Source of the DNA: Streptomyces sp. 2114.4
GTDB taxonomy: Bacteria > Actinomycetota > Actinomycetes > Streptomycetales > Streptomycetaceae
Direction: 5' to 3'
Length of the DNA stretch: 64,000 bases
Assembly (NCBI RefSeq): GCF_900187385.1
Contig: NZ_FYEY01000001.1
Coordinates: forward strand, 1,426,001 to 1,490,000
This document shows, in pieces, positions 8,908 to 17,667 of this stretch. Numbering within the stretch: position 1 is the first letter of the stretch; every line of letters begins with the position of its first letter. Under the pieces are notes generated by a model. It was not told where the DNA came from, made no database searches, and worked only from the letters and a program-made list of their open reading frames with translations. A program made the translations under genes and the position numbers.

Positions 8908-10031
8908 CAGATCTCCATCCCGAACGGCCGGGTGAACCGGACGTCGCCTTCGAACATGTCACGCATGTCTTCCACGTTGTGCCGGAACATCAGCATCCGG
9001 TCGATGCCGAACCCGAAGGCGAAGCCGCTGTACTTCTCCGGGTCGACGCCACAGGCGATGAGCACCTTGGGGTTGACCATTCCGCAGCCGCCGAGCTCGA
9101 TCCAGCCCTCGCTGGAGCAGGTGCGGCAGGGCCGGTCGGGGTTGCCCACGGACTCGCCACGGCAGACGTAGCAGACCATGTCCATCTCGGCGGACGGCTC
9201 GGTGAACGGGAAGTAGTTCGGCCGCAGCCGGGTCTTCATGTCCGGGCCGAACAGCGCCCGGACCATGTGGTCGAGGGTGCCCTTGAGGTCGGCCATGGTC
9301 AGGCCCTCGTCGACGGCCAGCAGCTCGATCTGGTGGAAGACCGGGGAGTGCGTGGCGTCCAGCTCGTCGGTGCGGTAGACCCGCCCCGGGCAGACGACGT
9401 AGACGGGCGGCTCGCGGTCGACCAGCGTACGGGCCTGCACCGGCGAGGTGTGGGTGCGCAGCACGACGCCGGACTCGTCGCCCTCGGTCCCGTTGCCCTG
9501 GACGAAGAAGGTGTCCTGCATCTGGCGCGCCGGGTGGTCGGGCACGAAGTTCAGGGCGTCGAAGTTGAACCACTCCGCCTCGACCTCGGGGCCCTCGGCG
9601 ACCTCGTAGCCCATGGCCACGAAGACGTCCGCGACCCGCTCCATGAAGGTGGTCAGCGGGTGCCGGGCGCCGGCCGGGGTGCGGTCGTAGGGCAGCGTGA
9701 CATCCACCGCCTCCTCGACCAGCACGCGGGCATCGCGCTCCGCCTCCAGCTCCTCCTGGCGGGCCTTGAGTGCCTGGTTCACCCGGCCGCGGGCCTGGCC
9801 GACGCGCTTGCCGGCGTCCGCCTTGGCGTGCGGGGGCAGGGCGCCGATCTCACGGTTGGCGAGCGCGAGCGGCGAGCGGTCGCCGGTGTGCGCGACCTTC
9901 ACCTCACGCAGCGCCTCCAGACCGTCCGCGGCGGCGATGGCGGCCAGCGCCTCGTCCAGCCGTGCGGCGATCGCTTCCGGTTTCAGGGCTTCGACCTCGA
10001 CAGGGTCGTACGACTTATTGGGTGCGGACAT
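8907..10031 (-). CDS. pheS: Phenylalanyl-tRNA synthetase alpha subunit
   Basis: From ATG 10031 the protein is 374 residues. Class II synthetase motifs are clear: [20 protein letters not shown] (motif 2) and GFGIDRMLM (motif 3). An N-terminal coiled-coil arm for tRNA binding precedes the core. Two cysteine pairs, CYVC and CRTC, fall in the motif 2-3 segment and may bind zinc, as in other actinobacteria. Longer in-frame starts up to 10313 run into the upstream gene and look non-coding. The 214-bp gap to the sensor kinase gene should contain the operon promoter; I did not find a T-box or a Phe-rich leader peptide there. Confidence 0.97.
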   Translation of the reverse strand: MSAPNKSYDPVEVEALKPEAIAARLDEALAAIAAADGLEALREVKVAHTGDRSPLALANREIGALPPHAKADAGKRVGQARGRVNQALKARQEELEAERDARVLVEEAVDVTLPYDRTPAGARHPLTTFMERVADVFVAMGYEVAEGPEVEAEWFNFDALNFVPDHPARQMQDTFFVQGNGTEGDESGVVLRTHTSPVQARTLVDREPPVYVVCPGRVYRTDELDATHSPVFHQIELLAVDEGLTMADLKGTLDHMVRALFGPDMKTRLRPNYFPFTEPSAEMDMVCYVCRGESVGNPDRPCRTCSSEGWIELGGCGMVNPKVLIACGVDPEKYSGFAFGFGIDRMLMFRHNVEDMRDMFEGDVRFTRPFGMEI

Positions 10032-10245
10032 CTCTTCCCGTGCTTCCGGTGGACTGGCTTGGCTTGGCTCGCGTCGCCTCGGCTCTTCGCTCACAAACGT
10101 CGATGACGAACGTCGATCACGAACGGGCGATGCCGAGCCCGCGTGTGCCCGCGATGCCTGTGCGCCAAAGGTGCCAAAGGTCAAGTCTAAGGGGGACGGG
10201 CCGCGCGGCCGGTCCGCGCCCCCGCGGGGCGCCTGCCGCTTCCTC

Positions 10246-11406
10246 TCAGGCCATGAAGGCCGGGGCCGCGACAGGCAGGCTAAATCGGAACTGGGCGCCG
10301 CCGGCCGGGGCACGGCCGACCGTGATCGTCCCGCCGTGCGCCTCGACGATGCCCTTGACGATATAGAGGCCCAGGCCGGTGCCGCCGCGCTTGCTGCCCC
10401 GCCAGAAGCGGGTGAACACGCGGCTCATCGACTCCTCCGGGATGCCGGGGCCCTCGTCGCTCACGGTGACGCTCGTCCCCTCTCCGCTGGTCGTATCCGC
10501 TACCGGTCCGACCTCGATGGTGACGGTTCCCTCGCCGTGGCGCACCGCGTTTTCCAGCAGGTTGCCCAGCACTTGGTCCACTTTGTCCGGGTCCGCCCAC
10601 AGATCGGGCAGGGGCTCCAGCATCCGGATCAGGAAGCGGTCCGGGCGCTGGCCGGCGGTGGTCTGCGCCTGGACGTGCCGGCGGACCGCGGCGCTCATGT
10701 CGACCCGCTGGCGGCGCACCTCCAGCCGCCCGGAGTCGATCCGGGAGATGTCCAGCAGCTCGGCGATCAGCCGGGTGACGCGGTTGGCGTCGGCGTCCAC
10801 CGTCTCCAGCATCAGCCGCTTCTGGTCGTCGGTGAAGCGTTCCCACTTCTGGAGGAGGGTGGCCGTGAACCCCTTGACGGAGGTCAGCGGTGAGCGCAGT
10901 TCATGGGCGACGGTGGCGATCAGCTCGGCGTGGCTGAGCTCCGTACGGCGCCGGGCCTCGGTGCCGCGCAGCGCGATCACCAGCCGCTGGACCGGCCCGG
11001 TCGGCCGGCTGCGGACATAGCGGGCGGAGACCAGCACCTCACGGCCCCCGAGCAGAAGGTTGCGCTCGGGCTGGCCGCGGCGGATGGCGAGCCCGCCGTA
11101 GGGGTCGGTGAGCCGCCACCAGCGGCGGCCCTCGATGTCCTGCAGCGGCAGGGCGTGCTCCAGGGGGCGGCCGAGCGCGTCGCCGGGGCGGATGTCGGTG
11201 ATCTTGGCCGCCGCGGCGTTGAAGCAGATCACCCGCCCGGTCTCGTCGGCGACCACCAGGCCGTCGGGCAGATCGTCGGGATCCACCCCGAGACCGGCGT
11301 CCAGGGCGCCCGGTCCCGCGGCAGCGGTGGACGACGGCCCGCGTGCCGGTCCGTCGGACGGGCAGCTGTCAGCGGTGGCTGCGGTGCCGGAAGTCCTCAC
11401 ATCCAT
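10246..11406 (-). CDS. Cytosolic PAS sensor histidine kinase
   Basis: The 386-residue protein has a PAS domain (about 45-150, [20 protein letters not shown]), a HisKA dimerisation helix with phospho-acceptor His168 in [10 protein letters not shown], and an HATPase domain (about 265-380) with [17 protein letters not shown] and [10 protein letters not shown]. There is no transmembrane helix, so the signal is probably intracellular. No response regulator gene adjoins it, which makes it an orphan kinase. It sits between spoU and pheS on the same strand. The kinase class is certain; signal and partner are unknown. Confidence 0.9.
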   Translation of the reverse strand: MDVRTSGTAATADSCPSDGPARGPSSTAAAGPGALDAGLGVDPDDLPDGLVVADETGRVICFNAAAAKITDIRPGDALGRPLEHALPLQDIEGRRWWRLTDPYGGLAIRRGQPERNLLLGGREVLVSARYVRSRPTGPVQRLVIALRGTEARRRTELSHAELIATVAHELRSPLTSVKGFTATLLQKWERFTDDQKRLMLETVDADANRVTRLIAELLDISRIDSGRLEVRRQRVDMSAAVRRHVQAQTTAGQRPDRFLIRMLEPLPDLWADPDKVDQVLGNLLENAVRHGEGTVTIEVGPVADTTSGEGTSVTVSDEGPGIPEESMSRVFTRFWRGSKRGGTGLGLYIVKGIVEAHGGTITVGRAPAGGAQFRFSLPVAAPAFMA

Positions 11407-11489
11407 CCCCGTTACCCCCTTCCGGGCCCCCGAGCACGCAAGCCTACTAGTTCGCCTCGATGGCGCCGCGGAGTTCGCGAGGACGCCCC

Positions 11490-12344
<855 letters not shown>

Positions 12345-12420
12345 GGGCGGCGGCTCGCTTCTGTGGTTCGGTGCGTGGGGGCCGGTCTGCGGACGGGACC
12401 TGGCCGGTCCGGAAAAGCGG

Positions 12421-12450
12421 CGGACCCGCAGGCCGGGGCCTGCGGGTCCG
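12421..12450 (-). terminator. Terminator of the infC-rpmI-rplT operon
   Basis: A perfect 14-bp inverted repeat (12421-12434 with 12437-12450) lies 25 bp past the rplT stop. It forms a stable hairpin on either strand. Confidence 0.8.
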
Positions 12451-12475
12451 CGTCATCACGTCGTCAGGCTGAAGT

Positions 12476-12859
12476 TCAGGCAGCCTTCGGGGCGTTGACG
12501 TCGCTCGGAAGCGCCTTCTGGGCAACCTCGACGAGCGCGGCGAACGCGTTGGCGTCCGTCACCGCGAGGTCGGCCAGGATCTTGCGGTCCACCTCGATGT
12601 TGGCGGCCTTCAGACCCTGGATGAAGCGGTTGTAGGTCATGCCGTTGGCGCGGGCAGCGGCGTTGATGCGCTGGATCCACAGCTGACGGAAGTCGCCCTT
12701 GCGCTTCTTGCGGTCGTTGTAGTTGTAGACGAGGGAGTGGGTGACCTGCTCCTTCGCCTTGCGGTACAGGCGCGAGCGCTGGCCGCGGTAGCCGCTGGCC
12801 TGCTCGAGGATCGCCCGGCGCTTCTTGTGGGCGTTGACTGCCCGCTTGACGCGTGCCAC
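12476..12859 (-). CDS. rplT: 50S ribosomal protein L20
   Basis: The 127-residue protein starts [20 protein letters not shown] and has the typical basic N-terminal extension, then the globular C-terminal domain ([20 protein letters not shown]). L20 binds 23S rRNA early in assembly of the large subunit. It is the last gene of infC-rpmI-rplT, 105 bp after rpmI. In Bacillus and E. coli, L20 represses its own operon through leader or mRNA structures. A comparable device may exist here (see the infC leader), but this is inference. Confidence 0.98.
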   Translation of the reverse strand: MARVKRAVNAHKKRRAILEQASGYRGQRSRLYRKAKEQVTHSLVYNYNDRKKRKGDFRQLWIQRINAAARANGMTYNRFIQGLKAANIEVDRKILADLAVTDANAFAALVEVAQKALPSDVNAPKAA

Positions 12860-12964
12860 TTGTTAACTCCTTGTAGCGGGGCCGTGGTTGTCGTCACACG
12901 GCCCGAATCGATTGGGTCCCGGTCCGAGTCGCGCGCCCCCTCCTGTTCAGTGGGGCGCGGCGGC

Positions 12965-13159
12965 TCACTTGCCGAGAAGCTTCTTGATCTTCGCGGCGTC
13001 GCCCGGGGCCATCTCGGCGTTGCCGGTGAGGCGACGCGTCACACGGGACGACTTGTGCTCGAGCAGGTGGCGCTTGCCGGCGCGCTCACGCAGCACCTTG
13101 CCGGAGCCGGTGACCTTGAAGCGCTTGCTGGCACCGCTGTGCGTCTTGTTCTTCGGCAT
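12965..13159 (-). CDS. rpmI: 50S ribosomal protein L35
   Basis: The 64-residue protein from ATG 13159 reads [20 protein letters not shown] and ends KIKKLLGK, a full-length L35. It is a small basic protein of the large subunit. It lies between infC and rplT, 124 bp downstream of infC. A longer in-frame start at 13273 has no merit because the conserved N-terminus begins at 13159. Confidence 0.98.
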   Translation of the reverse strand: MPKNKTHSGASKRFKVTGSGKVLRERAGKRHLLEHKSSRVTRRLTGNAEMAPGDAAKIKKLLGK

Positions 13160-13183
13160 GCGCCGTTCTCTCCTCGTCAGGGG

Positions 13184-13217
13184 CGCTCCCGCAGGCGTGA
13201 ACCGGCGAGCGGGAGCG
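13184..13217 (-). promoter_or_regulatory. Hairpin in the infC-rpmI spacer
   Basis: A 9-bp stem (13184-13192 with 13209-13217, CGCTCCCGC and its complement) lies 24 nt upstream of the rpmI start. It could be a processing or translational control element for the ribosomal protein genes. Only the pairing is seen; the role is a guess. Confidence 0.35.
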
Positions 13218-13283
13218 TCATGTATGTCGATTGCTGTCCGGGGCGGGGTGCCCCGGCGTGAACCGGGGCTCACGCCTCGGGGA

Positions 13284-13913
13284 TCACGCCTGGGCGTGCT
13301 CCTCGGTGGGCTCCTCGGCGGGCTCGTCCGCGGCCGCCCCGCTCTGGCGCTCCGCCTTGCGGGCGGCCTGCGCCTCGCGGGCCTCGGCCATCGCCTCGGT
13401 CTTCTTCTTGTGCGGACCGAGGACCATGATCATGTTTCGGCCGTCCTGCTTCGGATTCGACTCGATGAAGCCGAGGTCCTCCACGTCGGACGCGAGCCGC
13501 TGCAGCAGCCGGAAGCCCAGCTCGGGGCGGGACTGCTCGCGACCACGGAACATGATCGTGATCTTGACCTTGTCACCCTGCTTGAGGAACCGGACGACGT
13601 GACCCTTTTTGGTGTCGTAGTCGTGCGGGTCGATCTTCGGCCGGAGCTTCATCTCCTTGATGACCGTGTGCGCCTGGTTCTTGCGCGCCTCACGGGCCTT
13701 CATGGCCGACTCGTACTTGAACTTCCCGTAGTCCATGAGCTTGCAGACGGGCGGGCGAGCGTTCGCCGCCACCTCGACCAGGTCGAGGTCGTACTCCTGA
13801 GCAAGCTCAAGGGCCTTGGCAAGCGGAACAATCCCGACCTGCTCGCCGCTGGGACCGACAAGTCGCACTTCGGGAACGCGAATCCGGTCGTTGATGCGGG
13901 GCTCGGCGCTGAT
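13284..13913 (-). CDS. infC: Translation initiation factor IF-3, apparent ATC start
   Basis: The conserved IF-3 begins at [20 protein letters not shown]. Right before it lies GAGGAGGA at 13924-13917, and the codon at the matching position (13913-13911) is ATC. There is no in-frame ATG or GTG between the upstream stop region and this point that has a ribosome site; the codon where relatives have been annotated to start is GCG here. E. coli infC starts with AUU and is autoregulated because IF-3 rejects such starts, so an AUC start fits established biology. The product is about 209 residues, with N-domain, KKGHV linker and C-domain ([12 protein letters not shown]), and an acidic alanine-rich tail. 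It is first in infC-rpmI-rplT. Confidence 0.93.
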   Translation of the reverse strand: MSAEPRINDRIRVPEVRLVGPSGEQVGIVPLAKALELAQEYDLDLVEVAANARPPVCKLMDYGKFKYESAMKAREARKNQAHTVIKEMKLRPKIDPHDYDTKKGHVVRFLKQGDKVKITIMFRGREQSRPELGFRLLQRLASDVEDLGFIESNPKQDGRNMIMVLGPHKKKTEAMAEAREAQAARKAERQSGAAADEPAEEPTEEHAQA

Positions 13914-14313
13914 GGATCCTCCTCGGTAGCACCACGCGACGGCCTGGCGGACTGCCGCGTAACGTCTTTTCGGTGTGACCAACCGCGCGGTACATGAAAA
14001 ATGCCCCGGACGGGACACAGGCGGGGCTCCACATAGATCTGGAGCACCGTCGCGAAGTCTCCGCGGGGCGCAGCCGGACCGTTGACCCGCCAACCTGAGG
14101 TCGGCCGGGTGGGAGATCGGAGCCTCCACTTGTGGGCCGGTCACATGCGTGTCCGGCCGGTCGGAACACCAGAATACACGAGTCAAGAGGTGGCACCCAC
14201 TCCTGTGCCGGTACTGCCGTGCCCCGGGCCCGGGAGGACACTCCCGGACGCGGGGACCGGGCCCCCTGCCCATAGGCTGGAGCCGACCCCTCAGCAGGAA
14301 GAAGCCCGAAGAC
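13914..14313. other. infC leader and divergent promoter region
   Basis: About 400 bp separate infC from the DUF1844 gene. On the infC side are two hairpins, one followed by a U-run, that look like an attenuator (14003-14027). The rest should carry two divergent promoters; a TTGACT hexamer on the minus strand (14186-14181) has no clear -10 partner. No gene is supported. Confidence 0.55.
13996..14044 (-). promoter_or_regulatory. Attenuator-like structure in the infC leader
   Basis: On the minus strand, a first small hairpin (CTCCA with TGGAG, 14044-14027) overlaps by one base a second stem, GCCCCG with CGGGGC (14027-14022 with 14008-14003). The second stem is followed at once by ATTTTTC. A U-run after a GC stem is rare in streptomycetes and marks intrinsic terminators. 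It ends about 85 nt before the infC start, so it could stop transcription of the operon before infC. The pairing is read directly; regulation is inferred. Confidence 0.5.
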
Positions 14314-14694
14314 ATGAGCGACCAGACACCGCAGCAGCCCGACGCGCCGGACGCGGCGAACCCTGACTTCGACTCCATGACCCGCGACATCGCCGAGGTG
14401 CCGGCGGTCGAGGTGATCACCACGGTCGCGGTGCATCTGATGAGTTCGGCGGCGGTCAACCTCGGGCTCGCCGAGGAGGGCGCGGCGCACAAGGACCTGG
14501 ACGAGGCGCGCAAGCTCATCCAGGCGCTGGCCGGGCTGGTCACCGCCAGCGCCACCGAGATCGGCTCATACCACGCGGCGCCGCTGCGGGATGGCCTGAA
14601 GTCGCTGCAGCTGGCGTTCCGCGAGGCCTCGGTCGTGCCGGACGAGCCGGGCCAGGGTCCCGGGGAGAAGTTCACCGGGCCGGTCTACGGCTGA
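14314..14694 (+). CDS. DUF1844 protein
   Basis: From ATG 14314 the protein is 126 residues. It has an acidic, proline-rich start and then the conserved helical DUF1844 core ([20 protein letters not shown], then [18 protein letters not shown]). The family has no established function but is regularly found next to infC in actinomycetes. No signal peptide or catalytic motif is visible. It is divergent from infC and ends at a terminator shared with the aquaporin-type gene. Confidence 0.85.
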   Translation: MSDQTPQQPDAPDAANPDFDSMTRDIAEVPAVEVITTVAVHLMSSAAVNLGLAEEGAAHKDLDEARKLIQALAGLVTASATEIGSYHAAPLRDGLKSLQLAFREASVVPDEPGQGPGEKFTGPVYG

Positions 14695-14717
14695 GCCGCG
14701 CCACTACGGCATACCGG

Positions 14718-14754
14718 CGACGAGCCCCGGCCCGGGAAGGGCCGGGGCTCGTCG
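14718..14754. terminator. Bidirectional terminator
   Basis: A perfect 15-bp stem (14718-14732 with 14740-14754) and a 7-nt loop lie between the convergent DUF1844 and aquaporin-type genes. Confidence 0.8.
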
Positions 14755-14780
14755 TGTGCCGGGGGCGGGGCGCCGGCCGG

Positions 14781-15554
14781 TCAGTCGGATTCGGCCCGGG
14801 ATTCCGTGGTGGCCTCGGGCGGCACCGCGTCGTCGGCGACGAGGACCGGCTCGTGCGGCGGATGGGTGATCTGGTGCACCACCGCCGCGATGGCGCCGCC
14901 GATCAGTGGCGCGACGATGAACAGCCACAGCTGGGTGATGGCCCCGCCGCCCGCGAACAGCGCCGGGCCGATGGAGCGCGCCGGGTTCACGGAGGTGCCG
15001 TCCAGGGGGATGCCGATGAGGTGGACGGTGGCCAGGGCCAGTCCGATCGCCATCCCGTTGAAGCCGATCACGGCCACCTTGTGGGTGACCGACAGCCACA
15101 CGTAGACCAGCAGGAAGGTCATCACCATCTCGGCGACGAACGCGCCGCCGAGGTTGAGGTGCACCGCCGAGCGGTCGCCCCAGCCATTGGTGCCGAAGGA
15201 CCCATGGGTCTGCAGCCCCGGGACCTGCCGGGCCACCAGGAAGAGCAGCGCCGAGCCGACGATGGCGCCGACCACCTGGGCGATCCAGTATTCGGCGGCG
15301 GTCCGCAGGGTGAGCCTGCGGGCCAGCAGCATGCCCAGCGTCACCGCGGGGTTGAGATGGCAGCCCGAGATCGGGCCGAGGGCGTAGGCAAGCGCCACCA
15401 TGGTGAAGCCGAAGGCCAGGGCGATGCCGAAGGTGCCGATGTATTCGCCCGCCAGCACGGCCGAGCCGACGGCGAAGAACACCAGGAGCAGCGTGCCGAG
15501 GAACTCGGATACGACCGTGCGGGTCAGTACCTTCGAGATCTCCGTTTTCTCCAT
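14781..15554 (-). CDS. MIP-family channel (aquaporin Z-like)
   Basis: The start at ATG 15554 gives 257 residues. Six transmembrane helices and two half-helices with the signature loops HLNPAVTLG and SVNPARSIG identify a major intrinsic protein. The second NPA is followed by arginine, as in water channels. The short loops and the stretch GTLLLVFFAVGSAV resemble AqpZ rather than the glycerol facilitator, so water transport is the likelier role. The N-terminus MEKTEISKVL and an acidic C-terminal tail are cytosolic. It stands alone between two terminated units. Confidence 0.85.
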   Translation of the reverse strand: MEKTEISKVLTRTVVSEFLGTLLLVFFAVGSAVLAGEYIGTFGIALAFGFTMVALAYALGPISGCHLNPAVTLGMLLARRLTLRTAAEYWIAQVVGAIVGSALLFLVARQVPGLQTHGSFGTNGWGDRSAVHLNLGGAFVAEMVMTFLLVYVWLSVTHKVAVIGFNGMAIGLALATVHLIGIPLDGTSVNPARSIGPALFAGGGAITQLWLFIVAPLIGGAIAAVVHQITHPPHEPVLVADDAVPPEATTESRAESD

Positions 15555-15671
15555 GGGGGGCTCTCCTCGCGTGGATCTTGAGCTCTCCTCGCATTGTGCG
15601 TCCCTGGAGACGAACGCGCCCGTCGGCGGCCCGGGGCCCACTCGTCGCATCCGGGCCCCGGCGGTGGTGGG

Positions 15672-16403
15672 TCAGCGCCGGTAGAGGGGTTCTCCGGCCG
15701 TCGTGGCGCCGGGCGGCAGGAGGGCCAGGTCCAGGCCCTTCACGAGCCGGGCACGAAGGACCTCGTCGGCGGCCAGCGACCGGGCCAGCCGCTGGGCGAC
15801 CTCGGCGGCCGGGGCATCCGGGGCGAGGCCCAAAGCCAGGGTGGCGTCGGTTTCGCCGGACGGGGCGAGACGGGCGACGAGCACGCCGGGCTCGGCGTCG
15901 AGGAGGGCACGCAGCGCGTCGGTGACGGCCGGGTCGGCGAGCGGGTCGGCGCTCGTCCGGCCCTCGGCCAGGGCGCGCAGGGCCGGACCGGTGAGCTGGT
16001 AGGTGACCGGGCCCGCCAGGTCGACGACGACCGTGTCGGCCTTCTCGTGGGACGCGGCGAGCAGCGCCTGCTGCAGCGGGACCGCGACGGGGCGGGCGTC
16101 GCCGCGCCAGCGCTGAAGTGACTCCATGCAGGTGAAGGCGGGCAGGGCGCGGCGCCCGTCGGGGGCCTGGAGGGTGGGGACGGCCATATCGCTGGTCTTT
16201 TCGCGGCGCAGGCCGTCGGGGCCGGTCTCCACCTCGCCGAGGACCGCCACCACGGGCACCAGGACGCGCGCGCCGGCCAGCGCCGACAGGAGCTGGGGCT
16301 CGGCGGCCCGGTCCGCCCCGTACGCCGCCAGGGCTGCCGCGAGCGCGGCGTCGGCGGAGCCGTCGTCGTCGGAGAAACCGGGGTCCGGGATGTTCTTCTG
16401 CAC
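15672..16403 (-). CDS. SseB-domain protein
   Basis: The 243-residue protein from GTG 16403 contains the SseB N-terminal domain (about 40-135: ARVLVPVVAVLGEV, then ALPAFTCMESLQRW). A second alpha/beta part follows (about 150-240). SseB-type domains are frequent in actinobacteria, sometimes near type VII secretion genes, but without a known biochemical activity here. The neighbouring orphan mycosin is therefore of interest, although a terminator-free gap of about 90 bp separates the two. The ribosome-binding site is weak, so the start is uncertain by some codons. Confidence 0.75.
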   Translation of the reverse strand: MQKNIPDPGFSDDDGSADAALAAALAAYGADRAAEPQLLSALAGARVLVPVVAVLGEVETGPDGLRREKTSDMAVPTLQAPDGRRALPAFTCMESLQRWRGDARPVAVPLQQALLAASHEKADTVVVDLAGPVTYQLTGPALRALAEGRTSADPLADPAVTDALRALLDAEPGVLVARLAPSGETDATLALGLAPDAPAAEVAQRLARSLAADEVLRARLVKGLDLALLPPGATTAGEPLYRR

Positions 16404-16494
16404 GGGGTGAGCGTATCGGCCGGTGACGGTGCCTTTTCGGGGGCGGTGCCGTTGACGTGCGGTCCGGTGGGTCCGGCGCGGTGGGCGGGGCCGG

Positions 16495-17667
16495 TCAGTG
16501 GTGCGCGGGGCGGCGGCGCCAGAGGACGACGGCGGCCGTGAGGAAGGCCAGACCCGCGGTGCCGGCGGCCCAGGGCAGCCAGTCGGTGGGGGTGTCCCCG
16601 TCGTCGTCGGCGGTGGGGCCGGGGCCGAAGTAGCGGGTGGCGTAGCCGGCGGGGGCCGGCTTCTGCGGGGTGGGCTTGAGGTCCGCCGCGGCGTCGAGGG
16701 CGGCGGCCGGGTCGATCAGGCCGGCGCCGTAGTCGTCGTCGCGGCCGCCCTTGGGGTGGTCCTGGGCGGTGGAGGTCAGCAGGCGGCGGATCTGGTCCGG
16801 GCTCAGACCGGGGTGTGCGGAGCGGATCAGGGCGACGGCCGCGGAGACGAACGCGGCGGCGGGGCTGGTGCCCCAGCCCGAGAGGTAGCCGTCGTCGTTG
16901 TCGGCCATGACGATGTCGAAGCCGGGGGCGCTGACCGTGGCGTACCAGTGCCGGGTGGAGAACCGGGCCCGGCCCCCCAGGTGGGTGACGGCGGTGGCCG
17001 CGATGACGCCCGGGTAGGCGGCGGGGTAGGAGACGTGGTTGCCCTTCTGGCCGCCGTTGCCCGCGGAGGCGACGACGGGGATGCCCTTGCCGAGGGCGTA
17101 CTGGATGGCGGCGTCCTCGCGTGGTTCGGGGTGCGCGGACTCGCTGTCGTCGCCCAGCGACATATTGATCACGTCGGCGCCGTGGTCGGCGGCCCAGCGG
17201 ATGCCGTCGGCGAGCGCCCCCGCCTTCTCGGTGCGGGCCCGCTCGCGCTGGGTGTCGTTGTCTTCGAGGATCACCCGGACCGGCAGGATCTTGGCGGCCG
17301 GGGCGAGCCCGAGCACTCCGCTGTCGCGGCCGTTCGCGCCGTGGCCGTGCCCCGCGATGATGCTGGCCATGCCGGTGCCGTGCCGGGCCCAGGCGGAGTC
17401 GCCCGGCCCGGCGCCGAAGCCGACCAGGTCCTGCTCGGGCAGCACCTGTCCTTCCAGGTCGGGGTGGTTGGCGTCCACACCGGTGTCCAGGACGGCGACG
17501 GTGACGCCCTCGCCCTTGGTGGTGCGCCAGGCCTGCTGGGCGTGGACGGCCTGGAGGGCCCACTCCTGGGCGCGGAGGGCATCGGCCCCGGCGGGGACGG
17601 CGGGCAGTGCGGCGAGCACCGCCGAGGCCAGCGCGAGGGCGGTGCCACGCCGCACGGACTGCGTCAT
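16495..17667 (-). CDS. mycP: Mycosin-type membrane-anchored subtilisin protease
   Basis: The 390-residue protein has a signal peptide (about 1-28), a subtilase domain with Asp61 (VLDTGV), His96 (HGTGMASI) and Ser268 (GTSPAAAFVS), and a C-terminal transmembrane helix (about 362-382) followed by RRR. This is the mycosin layout (MycP) of type VII secretion systems. No EccB, EccC, EccD or ESX substrate gene lies nearby, so it is an orphan. Its ATG overlaps the stop of the upstream gene (ATGA), a sign of coupled synthesis. The catalytic triad is intact. A role in type VII secretion is inferred from the family only. Confidence 0.85.
   Translation of the reverse strand: MTQSVRRGTALALASAVLAALPAVPAGADALRAQEWALQAVHAQQAWRTTKGEGVTVAVLDTGVDANHPDLEGQVLPEQDLVGFGAGPGDSAWARHGTGMASIIAGHGHGANGRDSGVLGLAPAAKILPVRVILEDNDTQRERARTEKAGALADGIRWAADHGADVINMSLGDDSESAHPEPREDAAIQYALGKGIPVVASAGNGGQKGNHVSYPAAYPGVIAATAVTHLGGRARFSTRHWYATVSAPGFDIVMADNDDGYLSGWGTSPAAAFVSAAVALIRSAHPGLSPDQIRRLLTSTAQDHPKGGRDDDYGAGLIDPAAALDAAADLKPTPQKPAPAGYATRYFGPGPTADDDGDTPTDWLPWAAGTAGLAFLTAAVVLWRRRPAHH

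Noticed and set aside
4678..9171. Very long plus-strand open frame of about 1,497 codons
   Set aside because: It is antisense to the phosphatase, pheT and pheS. Its composition is Arg/Pro/Gly-rich and it has no recognisable domain; such frames are common opposite GC-rich genes.
10032..10245. T-box or Phe leader peptide before pheS
   Set aside because: I found neither a specifier-type structure nor a Phe-rich short frame; the spacer holds only GC-rich sequence and a TTGACC without a partner.
12890..13050. Further TCACACGG copies near rplT and rpmI
   Set aside because: They are half sites without the opposite arm, and one lies inside rpmI; half sites of this composition are expected by chance.
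13914..14675. Long N-terminal extension of IF-3
   Set aside because: The in-frame upstream part is the leader with hairpins and overlaps the divergent DUF1844 gene. It is Ser/Arg-rich without conserved content.
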